NCBI GenBank assembly: GCA_013695575.1
Contig: JACDAF010000019.1
Span: 1 to 13,625 of the forward strand
Origin: Chloroflexota bacterium
GTDB lineage: Bacteria; Chloroflexota; Limnocylindria; P2-11E
Direction of reading: 5' to 3'
DNA length: 13,625 bases
Positions 7,229-13,625 of the stretch are shown in pieces. The notes beneath the pieces were generated by a model. That model made no database searches. It was not told the origin of the DNA and was given only the letters and a program-made list of their open reading frames with translations. A program made the translations under genes and the position numbers. The first letter of the stretch is position 1, and each line of letters starts with the position of its first letter.

Positions 7229-7506
7229 GCGATCACGAGGATGCAGCAGAGCCGTCCGCACGGGTCGTCGCGGCACAGCTCTTCCACGAGATCGTCGGCG
7301 AGGACCACGCGCGTGTGCGGCGCGAGATCGTGAGGCGCGGCCTGAAGGCGCGGATCGACTTCCGGAACGTGCTCTTCGAAAGCCATCGCGCGCGGCTCGC
7401 GGATCTCGGCGGGTCGCGCACGCCGGCCCTCTGGGACGGCGAGCGCCTGCACGAGGGCGCGGAGGCGGTGCTGCGCGCCCTCCGTGCCATGATGCGCCCG
7501 GAATGA
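7225..7506 (+). CDS. Small glutaredoxin/thioredoxin-fold-like protein without cysteines
   Basis: A 93-residue protein wedged between the CoA-transferase beta gene and a ligase, overlapping both by four bases (GTGA, ATGA). I do not recognise a named family. The order of elements looks like a short glutaredoxin: strand (VVAAQLFHEI, 14-23), helix (HARVRREIVRRG, 28-39), strand (ARIDFRNV, 42-49), helix (SHRARLADLGG, 53-63), a TPAL turn at 66-69 where glutaredoxins have their cis-Pro, a hairpin (WDGERLHEG) and a last helix (AVLRALRAM). The chain contains no Cys, so it cannot do thiol-disulfide exchange. A binding or assembly role with its operon partners is one possibility. The fold call is inference from pattern only. 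A GAGG eight bases before the GTG is a plausible ribosome-binding site. Confidence 0.75.
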   Translation: MSDHEDAAEPSARVVAAQLFHEIVGEDHARVRREIVRRGLKARIDFRNVLFESHRARLADLGGSRTPALWDGERLHEGAEAVLRALRAMMRPE

Positions 7507-9146
7507 CGGACCTCCGGCTGCCGGAGCTCCCTGCGCGGTACAACGCCGTCGAGACGTTCATCGACGCGCACCGCGGCACCCGAGACGGCGCGGTCGCCAT
7601 CCGATGCCGGGGCGAGAGCGTGACGTACGCCGAGCTCGCAGCTAACGTGGACCGCTGCGGCAACGCGCTGCGCGAGCTCGGTGTCGACATGGAGCAGCGC
7701 GTCATCATCATGTGTCTCGACTCGCCCGCGTTCGTGTACGCGTTCTTCGGGGCGATCAAGATCGGCGCGATCCCGATACCGGTGAACACCTTGCTCGTGC
7801 CGCAGGATCTGCGCTACATCCTTCACGACAGCCGCGCAGTAGCGGTCGTCGCGTCCGCGCCGCTCGTGGACAAGGTGCTCGAGGCCCGCGTCGGGCTCCC
7901 GCGGCTGCGTCATGTGCTCGTGACCGGCGGGCCGCCGCGGGACGGCGTGGCCTCGCTCGAAGAGGCGATGGCGGCGGCGTCACCCGAGCTCAGTCCCGCC
8001 GACACGACGCCGGATGACGCCTGCTTCTGGCTCTACTCCTCCGGGACGACGGGGTTCCCGAAAGGCGCCGTGCACCTGCACCACGACATGATCTGGTGCG
8101 CTGACACGTACGCGGCGCACGTGCTCCGCACGACGGACCAGGACCGGCACCTGACCGTCTCGCCGCTGTTCCACGCGTACGGGCTCGGCAACGGCGTGTT
8201 CTTCCCGTTCCGTGTCGGCGCCTCGAGCGTGTACAAGCCGGAGCGCGCGACGCCGGACCTGGTCTACGGACTCATCGCGCAGGAGCGGCCGACGCTGCTC
8301 TTCACCGCACCGACCTTCTATGCGGCGCTCCTGGCGTCCCCCGATGAGGGCATCCAGCATGACCTCTCGTCCCTTCGTGCCTGCGTGTCCGCGGGCGAGG
8401 CGCTGCCAAAGGCGCTCTTCGACCAGTGGAAGCGTCGCTTCGGGCTCGAGATCCTGGACGGGATCGGCTCCACTGAGATGCTCCACATCTTCATCTCGAA
8501 CTTCCCCGGCCAGGCGAAGGGCGGCACCAGCGGCACGGTCGTGCCGGGGTATCGCGCGAAGATCGTCGACGACGACGAGCGCGAGCTGCCGCCGGGCGAA
8601 GCCGGCAACCTGTGGGTCTCTGGCGACAGCGCGTGCGCGTACTACTGGAACAAGCACGAGAAGACGAAGGCCACGATCCGCGGCGACTGGCTGGTGACGG
8701 GCGACAAGTACCATCTCGACGCGGACGGCTACTACACGTACGAGGGTCGTAGCGACGACATGCTCAAGGTGTCCGGGCAATGGGTGTCGCCCGCGGAGGT
8801 GGAGGCCGCGCTGATGGAGCATCCCGCCGTGCTCGAGTGCGGCGTCGTCGGTGCCAAGGACAAGGACGACCTGGTGAAGCCGAAGGCGTTCGTCCTGCTG
8901 AAGCAGGGCCGGCAGGGAAGCGAGACGCTCAGCTTGGAGCTGCAGCAGTTCGTGAAGGGCCGGATCACACCGTACAAGTACCCGCGCTGGGTGGAGTTCG
9001 TGAGCGAGCTTCCGAAGACCGCCACCGGCAAGATCCAGAGGTACAAGCTGAGGAGCCTCGGACCGGACCCGCTCGCGGGTCAGGCACGGGGCGACGAAAG
9101 CCCGCGGAGGGCAGCGACATACCCGCTCCGAGAGCCTCTGGCGTGA
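7503..9146 (+). CDS. Benzoate-CoA ligase family adenylate-forming enzyme
   Basis: A 547-residue acyl-CoA synthetase that would activate a carboxylic acid with ATP and CoA, giving AMP and PPi. It fits the benzoate-CoA ligase family along its length: PARYNAVETFID near the N-terminus, MEQRVIIMCLDSPAFVYAFF, VNTLL, the ATP loop YSSGTTGFPKGAVH (178-191), GIGSTEMLHIF (320-330), TGD (399-401), the hinge GRSDDMLKVSGQWVSP (415-430) and the catalytic Lys in PKTATGKIQR (K510). GSTEMLHIF is characteristic of aryl-CoA ligases for benzoate and relatives, so an aromatic or alicyclic acid is the best guess. A tail of about 25 residues after the last motif is rich in Arg, Gly and Pro and looks non-conserved. 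The ATG overlaps the small gene's stop (ATGA), and its own stop overlaps the next start (GTGA). Confidence 0.93.
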   Translation: MTDLRLPELPARYNAVETFIDAHRGTRDGAVAIRCRGESVTYAELAANVDRCGNALRELGVDMEQRVIIMCLDSPAFVYAFFGAIKIGAIPIPVNTLLVPQDLRYILHDSRAVAVVASAPLVDKVLEARVGLPRLRHVLVTGGPPRDGVASLEEAMAAASPELSPADTTPDDACFWLYSSGTTGFPKGAVHLHHDMIWCADTYAAHVLRTTDQDRHLTVSPLFHAYGLGNGVFFPFRVGASSVYKPERATPDLVYGLIAQERPTLLFTAPTFYAALLASPDEGIQHDLSSLRACVSAGEALPKALFDQWKRRFGLEILDGIGSTEMLHIFISNFPGQAKGGTSGTVVPGYRAKIVDDDERELPPGEAGNLWVSGDSACAYYWNKHEKTKATIRGDWLVTGDKYHLDADGYYTYEGRSDDMLKVSGQWVSPAEVEAALMEHPAVLECGVVGAKDKDDLVKPKAFVLLKQGRQGSETLSLELQQFVKGRITPYKYPRWVEFVSELPKTATGKIQRYKLRSLGPDPLAGQARGDESPRRAATYPLREPLA

Positions 9147-11056
9147 GCGACGCGCGGGAACGGGTGGAGGCGTGGCGACGCGCGGCGCGCGAGGATCCGG
9201 ATGCATTCTGGACCGCCGCCGCCGAGCAGCTGCCGTGGACCCGACGGTGGGACACCGTTCTTGACTGGCAGCCGCCCACATTCCGCTGGTACGCCGGGGG
9301 CCGGACGAACCTCGCGCGCAACTGCATCGATCGTCATGTCGAGGCGGGCAGCGGCGACCGCATCGCGCTCATCACCGAGAACGAGCGCGGAGAGCGTCGC
9401 GCCTTCACGTACGACGAGCTCGGCACAGAGGTACGGCGTGTCGCCGCGGCTTTGCGCGGCCTCGGCATCCGGAGGGGCGACCGCATCGGCATCTACATGC
9501 CGACCAGCGCGGAAGCTATCACCCTCATGCTCGCGTCGACCCGCATCGGCGCGATCATGCTCGTCGTCTTCGCGGGCTTCGGATCGGGTGCGCTCGGCGA
9601 ACGCGTGCGGCTCGCCGGCGCGCGCGCCATCTTCGCGACGGACGTCACGTACCGCAAGGGGAAGGACGTTCCGCTCAAGGGCATCATCGACGAGGCGGTC
9701 GCGAGCTGCCCCAGCGTCGAGCGCGTCGTGGTGCTGCGCCGCATCGCGGACACGACATTGGACGCCGGCCGCGACATCACCTGGGACGACTTCCTCGCCT
9801 TAGGTGCGGGGCAGCCCGACGGGGCCGAGGACATGGAGTCGAACGAGCCCGCGTTCATCCTCGCGACGAGCGGCACGACGGCGAAGCCGAAGCTTGCGGT
9901 GCACACGCACGGTGGATACCAGGTCTATGTGCACGCCCAGGCTAGATCGATGTTCGGGCTCCGTCCGGAGGACGTGTGGTGGTCGACGAGCGACATCGGC
10001 TGGGTCGTCGGGCACAGCTACATCGTCTTCGCGCCTCTGCTCGTTGGCTGCACGACGATCGCGTACGAAGGTGCGCTTGATCATCCGAACGCTGAGACCT
10101 TCTATCGCATCGTCGCGGCGAACCGGGTTTCCGGCGTGTTCACCTCACCGACGGCCGCGCGGCTGCTGATGCGCTATGGGACCGAGCCGGCGCGACAGCA
10201 CGACCTCGGGACGCTCGAGCGCGCCTTCTGCGCCGGTGAAGTGCTGAACGCGCCGGCCTGGGAGTGGTTGCAGAAGCAGGTCTTCGCGGACCGGATCCCG
10301 GTCGTCGACCACTACTGGCAGACCGAGACCGGCGGACCTGTCGTCGGCAACCCCTACGGCATCGGGCTCCTGCCGATCAAGCCCGGCTCGTCCGGCGTGC
10401 CGCTGGCGGGTGTCGAGGCGAAGGTGGTCACGCCTGAGGGCGCGCCGTGCGCTCCGGGCGACAAGGGCATCTTCGTGATCGAGCGGCCCTTTCCAGGCCT
10501 CACCGCGTCGCTCTGGGGTGAGCCGGAGCGGTACGCGCACGACTACTGGGAGCGCATCCCGGGACAGAACGTGTACTTCACCGGCGACGCGACGTCCATC
10601 GACGAGGACGGCTACGTCTGGTTCAGCGGGCGGGCGGACGAGATCATCAAGATCGCCGACCATCGCATCGGGACGATCGAGGTCGAGACCGCGTTCCTCC
10701 GCCATCCGGCCGTGGCCGAGGCGGGCGTGACCGGACGGCCTGACGAGCTGCGTGGGCAGGTCATCTCCGCCTTCGTCGTGCCGAAGCAGGGCCACACGCC
10801 GTCCGAGGACCTCCGGGCCGAGCTCATCGCGACGGTCCGCAGGGATCTTGGTCCGCTGGCGGTCATCGGCGAGCTGAACTTCGTGGACATGCTGCCGAAG
10901 ACGCGCAGCGGCAAGATCATGCGGCGCGTCCTGAAAGCGGTGATCCTGGGCAAGGATCCCGGCGACATCTCGACGATCGAGGACGAGGGCTCCGTCGAAG
11001 AGGCGCGCGAGTCCTGGGAGGAGATGCAGGCCGCGGTCCGTCGCCCCCGGACGTAG
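9143..11056 (+). CDS. Acetyl-CoA synthetase-family acyl-CoA ligase
   Basis: A 637-residue enzyme with the acetyl-CoA synthetase N-terminal domain (FRWYAGGRTNLARNCIDRH, 47-65), then the AMP-binding core: TSGTTAKPKLAVHTHGG (242-258), YWQTETGG (391-398), TGD (480-482), GRADEIIKIADHRIGT (496-511) and the catalytic Lys in LPKTRSGKIMRR (K591). The Trp that shortens the acyl pocket in acetyl/propionyl enzymes is present (W392), so a short acid is likely. Two spots differ from the textbook enzyme: the ATP loop has Ala and Leu where Gly is usual, and the Gly before HR in the hinge motif is Asp (D506). I recall similar subfamily proteins with a non-Gly residue there, so this may be a lineage trait. It is the last gene of the operon; the GTG overlaps the ligase stop. 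It may recycle acetate or propionate released by the pathway. Confidence 0.92.
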   Translation: MSDARERVEAWRRAAREDPDAFWTAAAEQLPWTRRWDTVLDWQPPTFRWYAGGRTNLARNCIDRHVEAGSGDRIALITENERGERRAFTYDELGTEVRRVAAALRGLGIRRGDRIGIYMPTSAEAITLMLASTRIGAIMLVVFAGFGSGALGERVRLAGARAIFATDVTYRKGKDVPLKGIIDEAVASCPSVERVVVLRRIADTTLDAGRDITWDDFLALGAGQPDGAEDMESNEPAFILATSGTTAKPKLAVHTHGGYQVYVHAQARSMFGLRPEDVWWSTSDIGWVVGHSYIVFAPLLVGCTTIAYEGALDHPNAETFYRIVAANRVSGVFTSPTAARLLMRYGTEPARQHDLGTLERAFCAGEVLNAPAWEWLQKQVFADRIPVVDHYWQTETGGPVVGNPYGIGLLPIKPGSSGVPLAGVEAKVVTPEGAPCAPGDKGIFVIERPFPGLTASLWGEPERYAHDYWERIPGQNVYFTGDATSIDEDGYVWFSGRADEIIKIADHRIGTIEVETAFLRHPAVAEAGVTGRPDELRGQVISAFVVPKQGHTPSEDLRAELIATVRRDLGPLAVIGELNFVDMLPKTRSGKIMRRVLKAVILGKDPGDISTIEDEGSVEEARESWEEMQAAVRRPRT

Positions 11057-11079
11057 GCAGCGATCGCCGGCACCTGCCC

Positions 11080-11085
11080 TAGGCT
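11080..11085 (+). promoter_or_regulatory. Putative -10 element TAGGCT for leaderless mRNA
   Basis: TAGGCT lies six bases before the GTG at 11092 in a 35-base gap after the operon. It fits TANNNT and the spacing predicts transcription starting at the start codon. No Shine-Dalgarno site or clear -35 is present. It suggests the kinase gene is a separate transcript. Confidence 0.45.
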
Positions 11086-11091
11086 CTCGCC

Positions 11092-12102
11092 GTGTCGCGG
11101 AGCGGAGCCGAGCCGAAACCGCCCTGGTCCGCGGTCCCCCGCGGGGTCAAGAGCGAGGTCGCCCGCATGCTCGGCTCCCCGGTTGCGCGCGCCGCGCGCG
11201 TGTACGGCGGATACGCGCCGTCGGCGACCTTCCGGATCGTCCTCGCCGATGGCCGCCGCGCCTTCCTCAAGTCCAGCTATCCACTGCCGAAGGGAAGCCA
11301 GGTCCACTGGTCGATCACCGCCGAGGAGCGCGTCTATCGGACACTCGGCGACCGCATCGGGCGCTGGGGACCGCGCTTCCTCGGCTCGGTCGAGCGCGAC
11401 GGCTGGCAGGTCGTCGCGCTCCAGGACCTCGGCCCGAGCACGATCCCGCCGTGGACGGCGGCGAAGGCGCGGCTCGCGGCCCGCGACTACGCGCGCTTCC
11501 ACGAGAGCACGCTCGGGACGCGTCTGCCGCGATGGCTGTCGCGCACCGAGCACGTCAAGTTCACCTCGTACTGGGCGGGGCTCGTCGAGCGTCGCGAGCT
11601 CCGCAACGTCGCGCAGCTCGCCCGACGCCGCGCCGACGAAGCGGAGGAGTGGCTCGCTGTGGCGCTCCCGCTCATGCTCGCGGGAGAGGGGCGCCTCGCT
11701 CGCGTACAGCGGCCGTTCGCGCTCCTCCATTTCGACACGCGCTCTGACAACCTGCGGCTCCACGGCGAGCGGCTCCGGCTCTTCGACTGGCCGTTCGCGT
11801 GCGTCGGCCCGGCGGAATTCGATGTTGCCGCGTTCGCTCAGGCCGTCGCCATGGAGGGCGGTCCCGCGCCAGAGCGCGTGGTCGCCTGGTACGAAGACGT
11901 CCTGCCGCTTCGCGCTGCCGCGATCGACGCGTCGCTGGCCGGCATCTGCGGCTACTTCTCGGACCGCGCCTGGCGGCCGCCGCACGCCGGCCTGCCCCGC
12001 CTGCGTTCGGTGCAGCGGCGCCAGCTGAAGGCGACGCTGGCGTGGGCCGCGCGACGCCTCGCGCTGCCCGAGCCCAGCTGGCTTGTCACGGTACCCGACT
12101 GA
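11092..12102 (+). CDS. APH-fold (aminoglycoside phosphotransferase-like) small-molecule kinase
   Basis: A 336-residue protein of the APH/choline-kinase-like fold, which transfers phosphate from ATP to a hydroxyl of a small molecule. Key kinase residues are visible: the ATP Lys in AFLKSSYP (K60), a helix-C Glu in AEERVYRTL (E78/E79), the catalytic loop LLHFDTRSDN with H213, D215 and N220, and the metal Asp in LFDWPF (D232). It is therefore catalytically complete. The family is broad (aminoglycosides, macrolides, homoserine, fructosamine, choline), and I see nothing that fixes the substrate, so the resistance label should not be assumed. The GTG start is supported by a -10-like element six bases upstream. 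The stop TGA is directly followed by the GTG of the glycosylase gene, so the two are likely co-translated. Confidence 0.88.
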   Translation: MSRSGAEPKPPWSAVPRGVKSEVARMLGSPVARAARVYGGYAPSATFRIVLADGRRAFLKSSYPLPKGSQVHWSITAEERVYRTLGDRIGRWGPRFLGSVERDGWQVVALQDLGPSTIPPWTAAKARLAARDYARFHESTLGTRLPRWLSRTEHVKFTSYWAGLVERRELRNVAQLARRRADEAEEWLAVALPLMLAGEGRLARVQRPFALLHFDTRSDNLRLHGERLRLFDWPFACVGPAEFDVAAFAQAVAMEGGPAPERVVAWYEDVLPLRAAAIDASLAGICGYFSDRAWRPPHAGLPRLRSVQRRQLKATLAWAARRLALPEPSWLVTVPD

Positions 12103-12921
12103 GTGCCTGAGTGGCCCGACCTCCACGTCGCGCGCGGCCGGCTCGCGCGTGCGCTCGGCGGCCGGACGGTCACGGGCGTGAAGGTCGGTGATCCGATCGT
12201 GATCCGAGCGACGAGCCCCGTCGAGGAGCTGCTGCTCGGCCGCGTCTTCCGCGCGGTGCGGCACCGCGGCAAGTTCATGCTCTTCGACCTCGACGACGTC
12301 TCGATGATCGTGAACCCGATGCTGTCCGGGCTCTTCGAGCTGAAGTCGTCGGAGGCCCGAGCGTCGAAGGACACGCGCCTGCGGCTCGCGCTCGATGACG
12401 GGCTCGAGCTGCGCTACCGCGATGACACGCGCATGGGGAAGGTCTACGTGCTGAGCGGCGAGGTGCCGGAGACAGCGGTCCCCGGCCTGGCCGGGATCGG
12501 GCCTGACGCGCCGCGGATCTCGGAGGCCGAGTTCGTCGAGCGCGCCCGCAGACGCGGCGGCGATGCTCGCAACGTCCTGCAGGACCAGCGGGTCGTGGCG
12601 GGGATCGGCAACGCCTACGCCGACGAGATCCTCTGGGAGGCGAAGCTGCATCCGAAGCGCACCGCGCGGTCGCTCTCCGGCGATGAGGTGCTCGGGCTCT
12701 ACGCGGCGATGCAGCGGGTCCTCGCGCGCGCCGTCGACCTGGTCGAGGCCGGCACGCCGCCCGAGCTCGGCGTGAAGGTGCGTGCCCACCTGAAGGTGCG
12801 CGGACGGCAGGGCACGCCGTGCCCGCGATGTGGCTCGAACCTCCGGCGTGCACGGAAGGGCGATGACGAGACGGACTATTGCCCGACCTGCCAGCCCCCG
12901 CCGCCGGGCCAGCTCCGCTGA
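12103..12921 (+). CDS. Fpg/Nei-family DNA glycosylase
   Basis: A 272-residue base-excision repair enzyme that would remove oxidised bases and cut the abasic site. The N-terminus MPEWPDL gives the nucleophilic Pro (after Met removal) and the following Glu. The hairpin Lys is at K57 (HRGKFML), its canonical number. The helix-two-turn-helix reads QRVVAGIGNAYADEILWEAKLHP, interrupted only by normal variation, and the C-terminal zinc finger has CPRC and YCPTC. It differs from E. coli Fpg in the DNA-void-filling residues: NPMLSG replaces HLGMSG, and DTRMGKVY replaces the DxRRFG motif. The finger's usual GRST arm reads DDETDY. It seems to belong to a less-studied branch, so 8-oxoguanine preference is not assured. 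The GTG start abuts the kinase stop. The last 46 bases overlap the 3' end of the minus-strand methyltransferase. Confidence 0.93.
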   Translation: MPEWPDLHVARGRLARALGGRTVTGVKVGDPIVIRATSPVEELLLGRVFRAVRHRGKFMLFDLDDVSMIVNPMLSGLFELKSSEARASKDTRLRLALDDGLELRYRDDTRMGKVYVLSGEVPETAVPGLAGIGPDAPRISEAEFVERARRRGGDARNVLQDQRVVAGIGNAYADEILWEAKLHPKRTARSLSGDEVLGLYAAMQRVLARAVDLVEAGTPPELGVKVRAHLKVRGRQGTPCPRCGSNLRRARKGDDETDYCPTCQPPPPGQLR

Positions 12922-13544
12922 TCGCCGCCGCACACGCGGCCATCCCTCTCTTTCACCGCGTGCACCAGCCACGACGGGCGTGACGTGGATCCGACCGACA
13001 AGCGCTTCGCCCATGTGGATCGCGAGCTGCGGATCTCTTCCGCCGAGGCCGGGCGCACGCATTCGAGGGTCAGGCCGCACGAGGCGTACCGGCGCGCCAG
13101 CGCCGCCGCCTCGCGCAGCGCCTCGGCAGGGGCGGCCCGATCGCGATCGGTGACCGACACGAGCGCTCGGATGGTCGCCCCTGGCGCGGCGATCGCCGCG
13201 ATGCCCGCGAGCACATCCGCATCGATCCCGAGGACGCCGCGCAGCAGCGAGCCCCACGGGAAGTGCACCGTCACCTCGGTGGCGCGTGCGGCGAGCTCGC
13301 CCGGCGGCGCCTCGGCCGCAGCGACGACGAAGAGTGCCGGGGCGCCGCGGCGCGACGCCTCGCGCATGCGCGAAGCGTCGGCGTCGAGGCCGACGAAGAA
13401 GGTGTCAGGGTGCGCAGCCGCTGCTGCCAGGACGTACTTGCCGTCGCCGGTGCCGATGTCCACCGCGACGGCACGCCCGGAGGTCAGCCGGTCGAATTAC
13501 CCGACGTCTACGTCGACGAGGCGCCGTCCATTCACGGTCCGCAT
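12876..13544 (-). pseudogene. KamB/NpmA-type 16S rRNA m1A1408 methyltransferase with in-frame TAA at codon 16
   Basis: Read from the ATG at 13544 this frame gives 222 codons, close to KamB (about 215). Family landmarks are all there: VDIGTGDGK (SAM motif I, residues 28-36), GLDADASRM, FPWGSLLRGVLG (from about 95) and STWAKRL (176-182), whose Ser and Trp are target-site residues in NpmA and KamB. The N-terminus MRTVNGRRLVDVDVG aligns without gaps to the first 15 residues of KamB. Codon 16 is then TAA (13497-13499) where KamB has Glu, followed by FDRL against FEQL. The flanking frame is intact, so one GAA-to-TAA change explains it. The only in-frame restart I see is GTG 13463, which loses the N-terminal 27 residues and has no ribosome-binding site. 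Possible readings are a nonsense mutation, a sequencing error or recoding. The family methylates A1408 and blocks aminoglycosides such as kanamycin and apramycin. Confidence 0.85.
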
Positions 13545-13552
13545 GACACAGG

Positions 13553-13558
13553 ATGGTA
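13553..13558 (-). promoter_or_regulatory. Putative -10 element TACCAT for the methyltransferase gene
   Basis: On the complement TACCAT lies eight bases before the ATG at 13544. It fits TANNNT and a nearly leaderless start, matching 864 and 11080. There is no Shine-Dalgarno site. It also supports 13544, not 13463, as the original start of the methyltransferase. Confidence 0.4.
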
Positions 13559-13562
13559 GCGC

Positions 13563-13590
13563 TTGGCCGGTCCGGGATCGCGGGGATACT
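13563..13590 (+). promoter_or_regulatory. Putative promoter (TTGGCC, 16-base spacer, GATACT)
   Basis: TTGGCC at 13563-13568 and GATACT at 13585-13590 are separated by 16 bases and resemble -35 and -10 boxes. A GTG follows eight bases after the -10. It is the only place in the window with both boxes recognisable, and it overlaps the upstream region of the divergent methyltransferase gene. Confidence 0.4.
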
Positions 13591-13598
13591 GGCGCAGC

Positions 13599-13625
13599 GT
13601 GACGGAGCGGCGGGGGAATTTTTCG
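13599..13625 (+). CDS. Possible 5' end of a further gene (cut by window edge)
   Basis: A GTG at 13599 opens a frame reading MTERRGNFS up to the window edge. Nine codons are too few to identify. The only support is the promoter-like pair just upstream and the leaderless spacing seen elsewhere in the window. Confidence 0.3.

Noticed and set aside
10612..13257. An 881-codon open frame on the minus strand across the ligase end, kinase, glycosylase and methyltransferase genes
   Set aside because: It is antisense to well-supported genes and in a different frame from the methyltransferase. It has a low-complexity Arg/Ala/Gly/Pro composition and no motif. Long antisense frames are expected at this GC content.

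Overview
The window reads as chromosomal DNA of a free-living, very GC-rich bacterium. Genes are packed tightly, GTG starts are common, and several genes lack a Shine-Dalgarno site but have a TANNNT-type -10 element just before the start codon, which suggests leaderless mRNAs. The Fpg/Nei-type glycosylase with an MPEWPDL start resembles, from memory, forms seen in Chloroflexota and some Actinomycetota. I therefore lean towards an uncultured Chloroflexota-like lineage, but the window holds no rRNA or other marker to prove it. I saw no mobile elements, tRNAs, CRISPR arrays or intergenic gaps above 120 bases.

Layout. (1) 9-3190, plus strand: a kelch beta-propeller protein that may be cut by the window edge, then a three-gene unit with 4-base stop/start overlaps: a 118-residue membrane protein, a class V (PLP) aminotransferase-fold enzyme and a short-chain dehydrogenase. 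(2) 3221-4660, minus strand: an NAD(P)-dependent aldehyde dehydrogenase. (3) 4780-11056, plus strand: a six-gene operon, divergent from the aldehyde dehydrogenase, in which every junction is an overlap of 1 to 4 bases. It encodes an enoyl-CoA hydratase, both subunits of a glutaconate-type CoA-transferase, a 93-residue glutaredoxin-like protein without cysteine, a benzoate-CoA-ligase-family enzyme and an acetyl-CoA-synthetase-family enzyme. (4) 11092-12921, plus strand: an APH-fold kinase and an Fpg/Nei-type DNA glycosylase. (5) 12876-13544, minus strand: a homologue of the KamB/NpmA 16S rRNA m1A1408 methyltransferases, with an in-frame TAA at codon 16. A further plus-strand gene may begin at 13599.

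The central operon looks like a carboxylic-acid catabolism module. Two adenylate-forming ligases and one CoA-transferase can charge acids with CoA, the hydratase acts on the enoyl-CoA, and the aldehyde dehydrogenase and SDR could supply or remove aldehyde and alcohol intermediates. The substrate cannot be read from the sequence. The ligase suggests an aromatic or cyclic acid.

The most unusual points are: (a) the nonsense codon at exactly the position of a Glu in KamB, in an otherwise intact methyltransferase gene; (b) the CoA-transferase alpha subunit, whose conserved N-terminus begins at an ATA codon overlapping the previous stop; (c) the cysteine-free thioredoxin-fold-like protein inside the operon; and (d) an acetyl-CoA-synthetase-like enzyme with Asp in place of the CoA-tunnel Gly.
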